Shown one piece after another: positions 13,123-22,744 of a stretch of DNA of 64,000 bases. Made by a program: the position numbers and the translations under genes. This DNA is from Orychophragmus violaceus (lineage: Eukaryota; Streptophyta; Magnoliopsida; Brassicales; Brassicaceae). A model generated the notes under the pieces. That model was given only the letters and a program-made list of their open reading frames with translations. It had not been told where the DNA came from and searched no databases. Position 1 is the first letter of the stretch. Every line of letters begins with the position of its first letter. Location of the stretch: NCBI GenBank assembly GCA_030180135.1, contig CM058229.1, positions 41,195,522 through 41,259,521 of the forward strand, in the 5' to 3' direction.

Positions 13123-14206
13123 CTAGATTTTGACCCGCGCTTAGAAAGCGCGGTTTATAAATTTTAATTTTTTTGTTAATTTTGTTCATAGTAATTTAGA
13201 TTTTTAATTATGTAATCTAATTTTGATTATAGTTGTTTAACTCGTATTATAAAAAGTGAGTTAATAATTTAGATTATTTTAAAAATGAATTGTGTGTTAT
13301 TTGGGAAGAGATATTAAAATAACGATTTCACATTATATATTTTAATCTGTGTTGTATCGTAAGATCAAATATTATTTTATAAAACAATAGATAATTATAA
13401 AAAAAAATTATTATGTTTATATTTAATAATTAAATATTTACGAAAGTAGAAACAAAACAATCCGTTTCTATATATATATAACACATGTTGTAGTGGTATA
13501 TATAATTTTCTAATTTGATTGAACAACCCTTTAAAAACTGCATTCAAACATAAAGTATAATTTAACGCCTCAAATATTTGAATAATATAAATATGAAATA
13601 ATTTTAATATTTTATTAAGTTTAAATTATATCAATTATTTAATATATATATATATATATTAAACACATGCGAAGATTTTTTTTAGAAAATTTATAATCGA
13701 AATTGGTTATTTTCAACTCATTCAATGATTTCAATATTTTGCAATTTGATGGAATAACCCGCTAAAAATGCAATCGTAAAATCATCAATCATAATATGTA
13801 TATATATATATTTTTTGAAACAAAAATAAATAAGATATTATAATATATTATAAATATATTTTGAATTAAATCATAAATTATAGAATATTGACTTATATAT
13901 ATAAAAATAGTTGATATATAAGTTATTTAATTGTATTTATCAATTGATTTAATAGTTTAATGATTGTATATACATTTGTTTCAATTTTAATTAATTAGGA
14001 AAGTATGATTCATTATATTTTGGTTGTTTGGCTACATGTTTAATAATTGTCTTGTTTGGAAACATGGATTGTAGAAATAATGTTATATTTCCTAATTACC
14101 CTTAGTGAAATTTAATTAAATCATTAATGTGCAATGGCACAAATTGTAAATAACACATGTCTGAAAGGTTAGTTTCCTAACTACTCTAATTTTTTAATAG
14201 TATTGA
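13123..14206 (-). mobile_element. Non-autonomous Helitron (ATREP-like) inside the Copia leader
   Basis: 1084 bp, very AT-rich, no ORF. On the minus strand it starts TC (complement of 14205-14206) after a host A and ends CTAG (13123-13126) before a host T, as expected for insertion into an AT dinucleotide without target duplication. Just inside the 3' end is a GC-rich hairpin, CCGCGCTT-3 nt-AAGCGCGG (13135-13153). It is followed by the GGGTCAAAATCTAG terminus typical of Arabidopsis Helitrons. No Rep/helicase gene is present, so it depended on another element. Confidence 0.8.
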
Positions 14207-14561
14207 TTCAGTTTTATTAAGTTTAGGTTCATCTAGAACTTTGTGATTAAATTTGGTCTGGTATTTGCAAATTGGTGGTCCAACCAGCACGTTTGCGAAT
14301 GATGTGTCGATCGACGCCAACCATTGACATCGGTCGACACAACACAATTTAAACCGGTCTTCGATAACCGGTCAAACCGGATCGAATTTCCTTAACCAAT
14401 TCAATCTAATTGAACCGGTTCGGTTTAACGGTCCATGTCGATCGTCACACAACTCTGTGTCGATCGACATTACCAAGCCAGAACCAATTGGTTAATTAAA
14501 ATTAACCGAGCGAGATAACCGGTTCAATCCAATTGAACCGATCTATCTAATCGCTTTGTCT

Positions 14562-14768
14562 GTGTCGACCGACACACCCAGTGTCGATCGACACAGCAGG
14601 AACACGGGTACTCGATCTCATATCGAAACCCTAAAATTATTTACGAGTTTTCGCTCTTTGTCGACCGACACACGCTTTGTGTCGATCGACACTCTGAGAC
14701 AAACCCTAAATATTTTACGCGTTATTTCGCGGCGTGTCGACTGACACACGCTTAGTGTCGATCGACAC
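14562..14768. promoter_or_regulatory. Three paired TCGATCGA dyads in Copia element 1 leader
   Basis: Pairs of 14-bp dyads start at 14562/14581, 14658/14679 and 14734/14755 (spacing 19, 21, 21). In each pair one member has the core CGACCG or CGACTG and the other the perfect palindrome GTGTCGATCGACAC. More degenerate members lie at about 14305, 14328, 14434 and 14457. They lie downstream of the LTR, so they would be in the genomic RNA leader as well as in DNA. Function unknown. Confidence 0.7.
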
Positions 14769-14916
14769 AGTGCGTTTTTAACAATTCATCGTTTTTTCAA
14801 CAGGCACATAATCCGAGATTAACACTTGAAAACACGATATTAGCAGGCAATAATCAATTCAACAAACTCAGTTTTCGAATTAATTGCATCAGATTCAATA
14901 GTCTAAACCCTAACAC

Positions 14917-14928
14917 GCTCTGATACCA
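14917..14928 (-). other. Primer-binding site of Copia element 1
   Basis: The complement reads TGGTATCAGAGC, matching the 3' end of initiator tRNA-Met used by most plant Copia elements. It lies one base from the upper LTR and fixes the element's orientation. Confidence 0.93.
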
Positions 14929-14929
14929 C

Positions 14930-15569
14930 TGTTGGATCTCCTAGGATCTAGGGTTTGTTATATTGAATTTACCAACCTCGTTCTTACCTTGAACTGGCAG
15001 CGGAATGAATTGGTGAACGAGATCAGTTAGCAACGTAGATGCCTTGCCTCTACCAGATACACACGCACACAAGCTGGAAAACGGGATGCTAGTGCCAGAT
15101 CTATGGGATCTGAGAGTTTCTGGTGTTTCTACTTCTTCTGTCAAGAAAAAGTCGACGGCTACTGTTTTAGGTCGAGACTATCAAGTTTTTATTCGACCTT
15201 CAACACACTTAACGGGCCAGACTTGATCAAGTCATAATTTCGAAAATCCCTTTCGAAACCCGAACTGTGTCGACCGACACACATGCTGTGTCGATCGACA
15301 CAACACCATTTTCTCGAAATTAATGTGTATCCAATACACATTAACATGATCATTACCATAATGATTATTCCCATATCTTAGCTTCCAGTTTGCTTAGGTG
15401 TGTGACCCTATAGGATCATATAATACTGGCAGTGAGTCTACAACTTACAGATTGCAAGAGGCTTCTAGCAAAACATTGCAACCGCCCAGTATAATACGAA
15501 TGTCTTATCTCGACACACAACTATCATCAGGAGTGAGTACAAGTGTGATTTCAGGACACTATCCCAATA
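14930..15569 (-). repeat. 5' LTR of Copia element 1
   Basis: 640 bp, about 98% identical by eye to 7150-7789, with the dyad pair at 15267 and 15288. It would drive transcription toward lower coordinates. Followed by the GCTTA target duplicate at 15570-15574. Confidence 0.9.
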
Positions 15570-15895
15570 GCTTATGGGTAGGGGTTTTGGATTTAGGGTT
15601 TAGGGTTGTGGATTTAGGGTTTAAGGGTTATAAATTTAGGGTTTAGAAATGTCTGCTAAGTGTTTTGGTTTTTTGATGCATCGTACCCGTTATATAGGTA
15701 ATTGTTGATAGGTACCATTAACATTGGTTTACAGATATCTGTGTTATCAAGTATATGTTTGTTATGGTGATTTGGGTTTAGGGCTTATGGGTAGGGGTTT
15801 TGGATTTAGGGTTTATGGTTGTGGGTTTAGGGTTTAGGGCTTATGGGTTTATGGTTTCATTTTGTAACTAGGTGCCCATAACATAGGCTTACAGA
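15570..15895 (+). repeat. Telomere-like array, right-hand continuation
   Basis: The same mixture of TTTAGGG heptamers and the ACATTGGTTTACAGATATC unit as before 7149, confirming that the Copia element split one array. It ends at an abrupt change near 15895, where ordinary low-GC sequence begins. Confidence 0.85.
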
Positions 15896-16076
15896 TACCA
15901 CTTGAACCAAAGAACTACCACTTGAAGCTAATGAATTGCAGCACAAAACAAAAGGTTACACAAGTCCCGTGAGTTAAACCCGACAGTACTAGACAACAAA
16001 ACATAACAAGTTCCGTGACCTCCAAAAGGTAAAGGATAACAACATAAAAAAATCCAACAAGACAAGTTGTTCCTCC

Positions 16077-16631
16077 TTAGGTGAGCTTGTCAAGATCATG
16101 AAGCCTACTTGTGAGCTTCCAGACCTCTTCCTGAACATTTAGAGAAGATAGGGTCAGTCGTATATAAATAACTGAGATGCAAGAAAAGTAGCTAAGTTAT
16201 GATTATTTTCAGCTTAAGGAGAAACTAAGTTATAGAAACCAGGAGGTACCTTGAGTTTCTTGATTTCTCTGGTGAGCTTCCGAATCTCTTCCTCAACGCC
16301 ACAAACCCATGGTTGACGGAAATGCAACCCATCGTCCTACATATAAAAGTAAGTATTAGATGAAGAACAAGTGACACAGTAAATCAGTATTAGATGAACA
16401 AAAAGTTACACAGAACTGGATGAAGAAAAGTCAAGTTACCTTGTACACATTGCAGGTGAAATAACGTTTCCCAGGCATGCTATCTTGAGCTTCTTGTGCA
16501 GCTACCTCGGGCACAATACCTCCCCCACATGGACACCTTGTGGGAATCCCATATTGGCCATCTGCTACGTATTCCGTCCTGTTGATGTATTCCTTCAGCT
16601 TCATCATCCTTTTCCTCTCTGGGTCCGACAT
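16077..16631 (-). CDS. Small GRF-type zinc-finger protein
   Basis: Three exons on the minus strand: 16631-16440, 16336-16250 and 16130-16077, all with GT/AG borders and phase 0, giving 110 residues ending DKLT. Exon 1 holds YGIPTRCPCGGG and GKRYFTC. Exon 2 continues DDGLHFRQPW, then a charged stretch. This is the zf-GRF pattern C-x-C..C..H/C, with His in the last metal position, and the C-terminus (EEEIRKLTREIKK) looks like a coiled coil. GRF fingers bind nucleic acid in larger proteins; the role of these small plant ones is unknown. The Met at 16631 was taken as start, but the frame is open to 16700 and an upstream exon could exist (possible acceptor just before the GTACGCAGA at about 16647). 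Confidence 0.7.
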
Positions 16632-17884
16632 TAAATCTGCGTACCTAGTATAAACATTAGTCCACATACAGCTCATAAACATACAGCTCAAGTAACACAC
16701 AACAATTTCATTATCTCATGTCGTCTACATTACAAGTACCAAATGTCATATATGTTCAATCAAGGACATGAAACTCAGATATGTCAATAGGAACAACAAA
16801 CGACACACAAATATATTAAAACCCGATAGAGACACACTACACTCAATTCACAAATCTCTGGAGACAAATGAGAGATCACACAATAAAGACAAATGAGACA
16901 TCACTCAATTCAAGAATCCCTATGAACAAACATTCAGCCAAGCACCAACAATAAGAGCCTCGTTTAAGAAAATAAACAAAAGGTAACTGGAAACCTAAAT
17001 CGAAGCCTTTATACGTTTAACAACACTAAATCGTACCCCAATCCAAGGCAATTACGGAAACCCTAAATCGATTATCAAAAATCTATAACAAACCTTAAAG
17101 GAAACCCTGATTCAAACCCTTACTCGTTTAATAACCCGTTAAATACGTTCGAGAAATCTAAATCAAAGTCCTAATCCTTAACAAAATCCCTAAATCGATT
17201 CCTAAATCTCTCAATAAAAAATCCCAACATCGATCCCCGAATAAACCTTACAAATAACCCTAATCGAGCCTAAATCTATTAAGAAACACAAATCGAACCC
17301 TTAAAACATCGATAATCACGACTGCTTAACCTCGGCAACCCTAGAATTGCAGAACCCTAATCACCTCGCAATTGTCTCGATATCGCTCTCTCAAGAACAA
17401 AACCTCTCGAATCTATCTGAAAACGGAAAAATGAGCAAAGGAATGACAAAAGTATGAGAAGCTTTCGAATGAACTAGGTGGTTTCAACCACACAAAAAAA
17501 AGAATAAGCCAACACGTGGCTAAGATACGGGATACTAAAATCCTTATTTTAGGCTTTGTCGTTATAACCGACATATGTCAAAGCTCCCTAAAGGTAAACC
17601 AAGGCAATAGTTACGGGTTGATCGATAACTTCAGTATACAGACAATCAAGTTTACAGTTAACTTCTTATTAAGTTGTTTGTTAAAGATTTGATTCTTCAC
17701 TTTATAGTCTCATATTAATTCGCATCATTTAGGTTTTCTGATAAATTTCTTAACAGAATATAAAAATAAATAGCAAACCACAATATTGTAAAATGGAAAT
17801 TTCAGTTCGAAGCAAAATAAGATAAACTAGACCATCCGAGAATAAAAAACATTAAAAGAGTAACTTAAAAAACATCCCTATAGT
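16632..17884. other. Spacer between GRF gene and F-box pseudogene
   Basis: AT-rich, with many CCTAAATCG-type stretches at 17000-17350. These look like 5' leader or promoter sequence of the minus-strand GRF gene rather than coding DNA. No RNA gene or mobile element recognised. Confidence 0.4.
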
Positions 17885-18652
17885 TTACCGATCACATTTA
17901 AAAACAGTGAATTTTTCTGCAATCATTTTGCAGAGGAAGGCCGTCTGCAAGATCCAGAAACACTGGTCGCACATGTCTTCTCCCTTTGGGCCAGGAATAC
18001 TCCACCATCTTGGCCACGGATCGTTTGTTGTACATTTGCAGTCCATCACCCTGTCTGGATCATTTGCCTCGCGTACTTCCTCTAACCATTCAGGAATCCC
18101 CCTTTTTCACGCACGACCGACAACGTCCAGTGTCTGCATTCTGCGAAGAGTTGTTACTTGGTCTCGAGAAAAAGAAAACTTACCAAAGAGGCCGTCATCC
18201 CACACGTCTCTGAAGATTACGCTCATCATGCCGTAGATATACTCGCTGATTCTGCATCCTTTGTCCGCAGCAGTCTTCATTTGAGCGAGTCCTTCCGCCT
18301 TCTTGTTCTCAAAGAACAGATTTGAGATCCCTTTGAGTCCAATGGCGGATCTGTTGCCGGCGTCGTAGCACATCTCCCAGAACGTCTTCCAGTTAAACCG
18401 TGGTGTCAAAACAAAGGTGTTCATATTCATTAAATTTACACTCACCAAGTACTCGTTTGATTTCGACATCTCGTTCAACCGTGTGCATGTTATCCTCGTG
18501 TGGCGTAGATCCTGCATCTTCATGATAACATCTTCTGGCAATTCAAGGAGGTTGAACGGTAAGATTGACCTCCTCTTTCTGGTCACCGATCGTGTCTCGT
18601 ACCTTGGCCGGTCGAAACGGGGCCACGGCCAGTAGACATGATGGTTAGGCAT
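17885..18652 (-). pseudogene. F-box protein, At2g35280-like, pseudogene copy
   Basis: Duplicate of the gene at 19703-20497. It opens MPNHHVYWPWPR and runs in one frame to CDR-TAA at 17885. There are two lesions. Relative to its neighbour it has lost nine residues in the F-box (LPEDVIMKMQDLRH in place of LPEDLIRNILVRVSERDMQDLRH with the middle missing), so Skp1 binding is doubtful. A TGA at 18107-18109 stands where the neighbour has Trp (GREWEHW). After the TGA the frame continues normally through the Cys-rich tail (CKC, MCDQC). F-box proteins are substrate receptors of SCF ubiquitin ligases. The frame is open upstream to 18811, but the neighbour starts at the equivalent of 18652. Confidence 0.85.
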
Positions 18653-19702
18653 TTTAGGAAGAAGTGTTTTGTTAGGGTTTATGGATTTGGTTCGAAGTTT
18701 CAAATCGAGAGATGTCTGAAGTTGTGTTTGTCTCGAGTAGTGGTGAGATAATGAAGAGTTTTCAGTTTTATAAAGAGTAACTGTAAAGCGACGTGACTGT
18801 TCGAAAGCCATGTTTTAAATTAAGAATAATTTTATAATTTTATTTACTTCAAATACGCCCGAAAAACTAATATTTTTCGAAGGGTTATTTCTCTTTGTTA
18901 TTTTGGTTGGTTTATGAAGGGAACACTATAGATTATCGTGCAAAAAATATGTTTCCCAAGATTTTATTACTCGGTGGCGTGTACGGTCAGTGCAGTCTCA
19001 TAATTGAACATAATGATAATCATAAACCTGAAATAGCGTTAATTGGGTTTATTTGTATCCAACTAATTTGTAATGGGTTGGGCTTCATCATATTGTTGTT
19101 AAGAATGGTAACTAGAATACCTCGGGCCATTATAATACTTGAATTGTCGGTTACAAATGGTTGTATACTGGCAAATTTGCACATAGATTTTTTTGGGTTT
19201 TAGGTTTAAAGTTAGGCTTCCTGGTTTAAGGGTGTAGTATAATTTTAGATATTATACAACAACTAGGTTTAGTGTTAACATAGATTGTTATACAAATAAA
19301 ATGGGATTTACAGACATATTTAATATTTGGGGTGGTTGAGTTTTTAGGGTGTAGGGATTTGTGCAGTTCATGGTTTGTAGTTATGGGTTTTGGAACTAGG
19401 GTTTAGGGTTAATTGTATAACACTCAGTTCATTAAGTCAAATTTATAAAACCTTGCGTCTTACCACTTTAAGATGTTGTGTTATACTGTTGTATTAATCT
19501 ATCCATGTTTTTCCTGGTCTTAGGTGCTAATCCCTTTGATTATTACGAATAATCGAACATAAAACAGAGTTATGTAAAATTAAAAGATTACTGCTTCATA
19601 GTTAAAAGAAAGGGTAAATCCCAGGGTTAAACACAACAAAATATTCATTTTACAAGCACAATCCAAAATATATGACGAGAAATGTCAACCAAACTTGATA
19701 AG
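18653..19702. other. Spacer between the two F-box copies
   Basis: Starts with the presumed promoter of the pseudogene copy. Short TTTAGGG-like bits occur near 19200-19420. A plus-strand frame at 18895-19203 shows no recognisable domain and no homology that I can see, so it is not called. Confidence 0.4.
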
Positions 19703-20497
19703 TCAACGATCACACTTAAAAACCCTAAACTTTTCTGCAATCAGTTTGCATAAGAAGATAGATTGCAGAATCCAGTAACACTTATCACACATATCCTCTC
19801 CTTTTGGCTCAGGCTCCCCCCACCCGCGTCTCCACGAACTGAATGATGAACATTTGCAGGATATGACCCATCCTAAATCAAATTCTTGCCTTTTTGCAAC
19901 TAACCAATCCGGAATCCAGTGTTCCCACTCACGACCAACAACGTCTAGTGCCTGCATTTTTCGTAGATTAGTTGCACGTTCGCGAGTTAGTTCATACTTA
20001 CCGATTATTCCCTCCTCCCAGACCTCCCTGAAAAGTAAGCTCATCGTGCCGTATATGAACTCGCTAACGCTGCATCCTTTGTCCGCGGCAGCTTTTAATT
20101 GAGAGAGCCCTTCATCCTTCTTGTTCTCGTAGAAAAGATTCGAGATTCCTTTGAGGCTTATGGCGGATGCGTTGCCAGCGTCGTAGCATCTCTCGTTGAA
20201 CTTTTTCCAGTCGAATCGTGGAGTCCAAACCCATGTATTCATCTCCATTAGATTTAAAGAGGCAAAGAACTCGGTTGAATGTGTCATCTCATTCAAATGT
20301 TTGCAGGTAATCCTGGTGTGCCGGAGATCCTGCATGTCCCGTTCCGAGACCCTAACAAGAATGTTTCTGATTAAATCCTCCGGCAACTCCAAGAGGTTGA
20401 ACGGTTTCACGGCCCTCCGCTTTCTTGTAACGGATCTTGTCTCGTACCTCATCTTGTTGGAACGGGGCCAGGGCCAGTATACGTGATTGTTAGCCAT
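19703..20497 (-). CDS. F-box protein, At2g35280-like
   Basis: Single-exon gene of 264 codons, no lesions. The N-terminus MANNHVYWPWPR is followed by a basic RYETRSVTRKRR stretch and the F-box (LLELPEDLIRNILVRVSERDMQDLRHTRITCKHLNEM, about residues 33-66). A Sel1-like segment comes next (NKKDEGLSQLKAAADKGC, then SEFIYGTMSL, about 125-155), and the tail has CKC and CDKC. The family acts as adaptor in SCF E3 ligases; this subfamily in Arabidopsis is large, fast-evolving and mostly without known substrates. It is one half of a tandem pair and the only intact one. The start is the first Met in frame. Confidence 0.85.
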   Translation of the reverse strand: MANNHVYWPWPRSNKMRYETRSVTRKRRAVKPFNLLELPEDLIRNILVRVSERDMQDLRHTRITCKHLNEMTHSTEFFASLNLMEMNTWVWTPRFDWKKFNERCYDAGNASAISLKGISNLFYENKKDEGLSQLKAAADKGCSVSEFIYGTMSLLFREVWEEGIIGKYELTRERATNLRKMQALDVVGREWEHWIPDWLVAKRQEFDLGWVISCKCSSFSSWRRGWGEPEPKGEDMCDKCYWILQSIFLCKLIAEKFRVFKCDR

Positions 20498-21643
20498 TTC
20501 CGATGTCTGTTTTCTCTTAATCTTTGTCGGTGTTGATGTTCTGAAGCGATAGGTGTCTGAAGAGTTTTTTCGAGTAGTTTGTAAGAAACCCTTGTTTTAC
20601 GTTCTATAAAGGGGAAAGGTTTTGTAACCAGAGACGACCCTTCCACATCCCTAAAATTATTCAAATTTATTAATTTGAGGCTCTCATAATTTAATTAATA
20701 GTTGATAATTCGGAATTACCGTATATAGTAGGTAATCGGTAACATTTTCTGGAGAGAACAACATAGATTAGTGTGCGTAAACCGATTCCCAAGATTTTAT
20801 GTGTCGGGTGCTATTATGAACCTACTTTACAGCATATCTAGTTAGGCGTAGATTATGTTTGATTTTATTTGATATCCTGATACTCTGACATTACCCACAT
20901 CAAATTTTCCTCATCTATATATAAATAAAAATGGGCATATTGAGATTTTATCTTTATGAATCGTTACTATTAAGACACACTAAATCCTTCATGAAACAGT
21001 GGCCTAGTGTTAGATAACATTGTGAACAGATAATTTTGGATTGTGTCATGGTGTAAGTGGTTATTAACACTTGTCACAATATCTGCAATCAATTTTAATT
21101 ATTTTTCGGTTAACAAATTTAATCCCAAAAAATGGTCGTTGAATTGAATTGTTTATGGTTCATTATAAACCGGTTGGTAATTAGATTCGGAAAATTTGAT
21201 TAAAGAATTATAAAATAATAAATGAGAATTTTGGGAACTTAACATGTTGACTTATCATCTAAACCCAAAGTTGGCCGTTAATGGTGTTTCCTAGCTAATA
21301 AGTATGGAAGAAATCACAATTATACTAGACAAGTACACGCGAATACCAAGACCAAATGCATAGCAAACCAAATTGGGACATTCTTCAACTTCTTACCTTA
21401 TTAATAGTCAATATTTAGCAAACCCGCTAAACCGGTTCGACCCATTTAAGATTGAAGCTGAGTATAATGGTTATCAGATATTTTCGATTTCGTGCAACAT
21501 ATGTTTATCCAGTTTGTCTAAACCCTAACTCGGAATTCAACACATTAACCTCTTAAATTTACAACGCCGCGTTGCACAGGAACCATTACCATAGGACTCA
21601 TGTGTTTTAAAATCCAATTCGATTCGCCTAAGAATTTACGAGG
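20498..21643. other. Intergenic region between F-box gene and GRF gene
   Basis: AT-rich. It should contain two divergent promoters, for the F-box gene (minus) and the GRF gene (plus). No ORF, RNA gene or repeat of note seen. Confidence 0.4.
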
Positions 21644-22118
21644 ATGACGAATCTCGGACCTTCTTCTTCGCGAAAAACTATACCCAGCCGATCGGTTCAT
21701 GGAATTCCAAGAAGGTGTTGGTGTGGAATTGTCACTTTTGTTTCGAAAACCAAACTGAACCCGAATCGAAGGTTCTACCGTTGCGAGATTGCACTTCAGG
21801 TACGGTTTGCTCCTCGAATTTAAGCAACTGATGGGTTAAGAAAGTACTAATTTTTGTAACCCCAATTACTCCACACTGTAGCGACCAACAGAAAACCATC
21901 TCTTCAAGTGGATGGATGAAGCGTTGACGGAAGAGATACACATCGTCCAAGGGAAACAGGACCAAATTGTCCGTCATCTAGAAGCATTGAAAAATGAGGT
22001 TGTCCTGCCCTTAGAAGTTGATAACGTCAATTCCCTTACCCACCCCTTTCCAGATTCGATGAACAGCGTCTCCTGCTTTGGAACCATCTCCTGGATTTTC
22101 AAAAAAATGTTTAATTGA
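21644..22118 (+). CDS. GRF-type zinc-finger protein
   Basis: Two exons, 21644-21799 and 21882-22118 (donor CAG/GTACGG, acceptor CTGTAG/CGACC), give 130 residues. Exon 1 has HGIPRRCWCG and NRRFYRC; exon 2 has NHLFKWMDEALTEEI. This is the classic small Arabidopsis GRF arrangement: C-x-C-G, then RRFYRC, then N-H-x-F-K-W-x-D-E-A, followed by a helical region (VQGKQDQIVRHLEALKNE). His again replaces the fourth Cys. The last 40 residues are unlike the family and may be read-through of a lost intron or exon border (a GAG/GTTGTC site at about 22001 could be a relic donor). Function unknown; nucleic-acid binding is inferred only from the finger. Confidence 0.72.
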
Positions 22119-22744
22119 ATTGTTCGTAATTTCAGGAAAACGTAATCTCCCTTTTGCAATGTACAGGAATTGCAGATTACAAGTAACAATGGTTTTTGTG
22201 TGGTAAACTTTTGTGTTGGTTTTATGGTTTGGATAATCACAATTTCTCAATTATCTATGTAGGAGCTTAAACCACAATTTCTCAGTTATCAATTACCATT
22301 CAATGTACATGTTACCATTCATTGTTGAACTAGTTACTTCTTACATACATTGTATTGTTATTAGCAGGATTAAAGTTAAAACTGATAACATTGTTACAAG
22401 GCAATAAAATTTCACAAAACATAATTTACATTAATATTAGTTATTCGGAGTCTTGATCATTACATCAACAAGGAAAAGATACAAACACTTAAGTATCTTA
22501 CACATTAGGGGGGGGGGGGGTACTGAACTTATAAACATCCAAACAGATTCACAACCCCCACTTATTTTTCAAACATCCCATTCAACATAATGTATCCTTC
22601 CCAATCTACTCCTAGACTCCGGATAACCACCCAAAAAACTTCTCCTTGACCGTCGTTCTTTTAAGGCTCCTGCGATATCAGAGTATTGTCAACATAAAGG
22701 GATGCTCCGAGTTTGTACACTAGGAATGAATTTTTAAACTTACC
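22119..22744. other. Spacer with a G homopolymer
   Basis: No gene. A run of about twelve G lies near 22508-22521. A C-rich stretch lies on the far side of the transposase gene at about 26930-26975. No clear terminal inverted repeat could be aligned. Confidence 0.4.

Larger units (their letters stand above)
12572..14916 (-). other. Leader of Copia element 1 between primer-binding site and gag
   Basis: Long non-coding leader. The part next to gag (about 12640-13080) is shared with the leader of element 2 (about 55640-56100). It includes a 68-codon frame antisense to the element (12836-13042) that is also open in element 2. 13123-14206 is a Helitron. The part nearest the primer-binding site carries AACCGG/CAATTG-rich dyads (about 14340-14560) and several paired TCGATCGA dyads. 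Confidence 0.75.
7150..15569 (-). mobile_element. Complete Ty1/Copia retrotransposon (element 1)
   Basis: 8420-bp LTR retrotransposon, coding on the minus strand. It has two 640-bp LTRs (7150-7789, 14930-15569), a tRNA-iMet-type primer-binding site next to the upper LTR, a polypurine tract next to the lower LTR and gag-pol between them. Both flanks carry GCTTA (7145-7149 and 15570-15574), the expected 5-bp target duplication, and the telomere-like array continues on each side. I count about 13 LTR differences (about 2%), so the insertion is fairly young. The outer LTR end reads TA instead of TG. Two frameshifts in gag-pol and a Helitron in the leader mean this copy is no longer autonomous. 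Confidence 0.93.

Noticed and set aside
18895..19203. 102-codon plus-strand ORF
   Set aside because: No domain, no splice partner, AT-rich composition like the surrounding spacer; probably chance.
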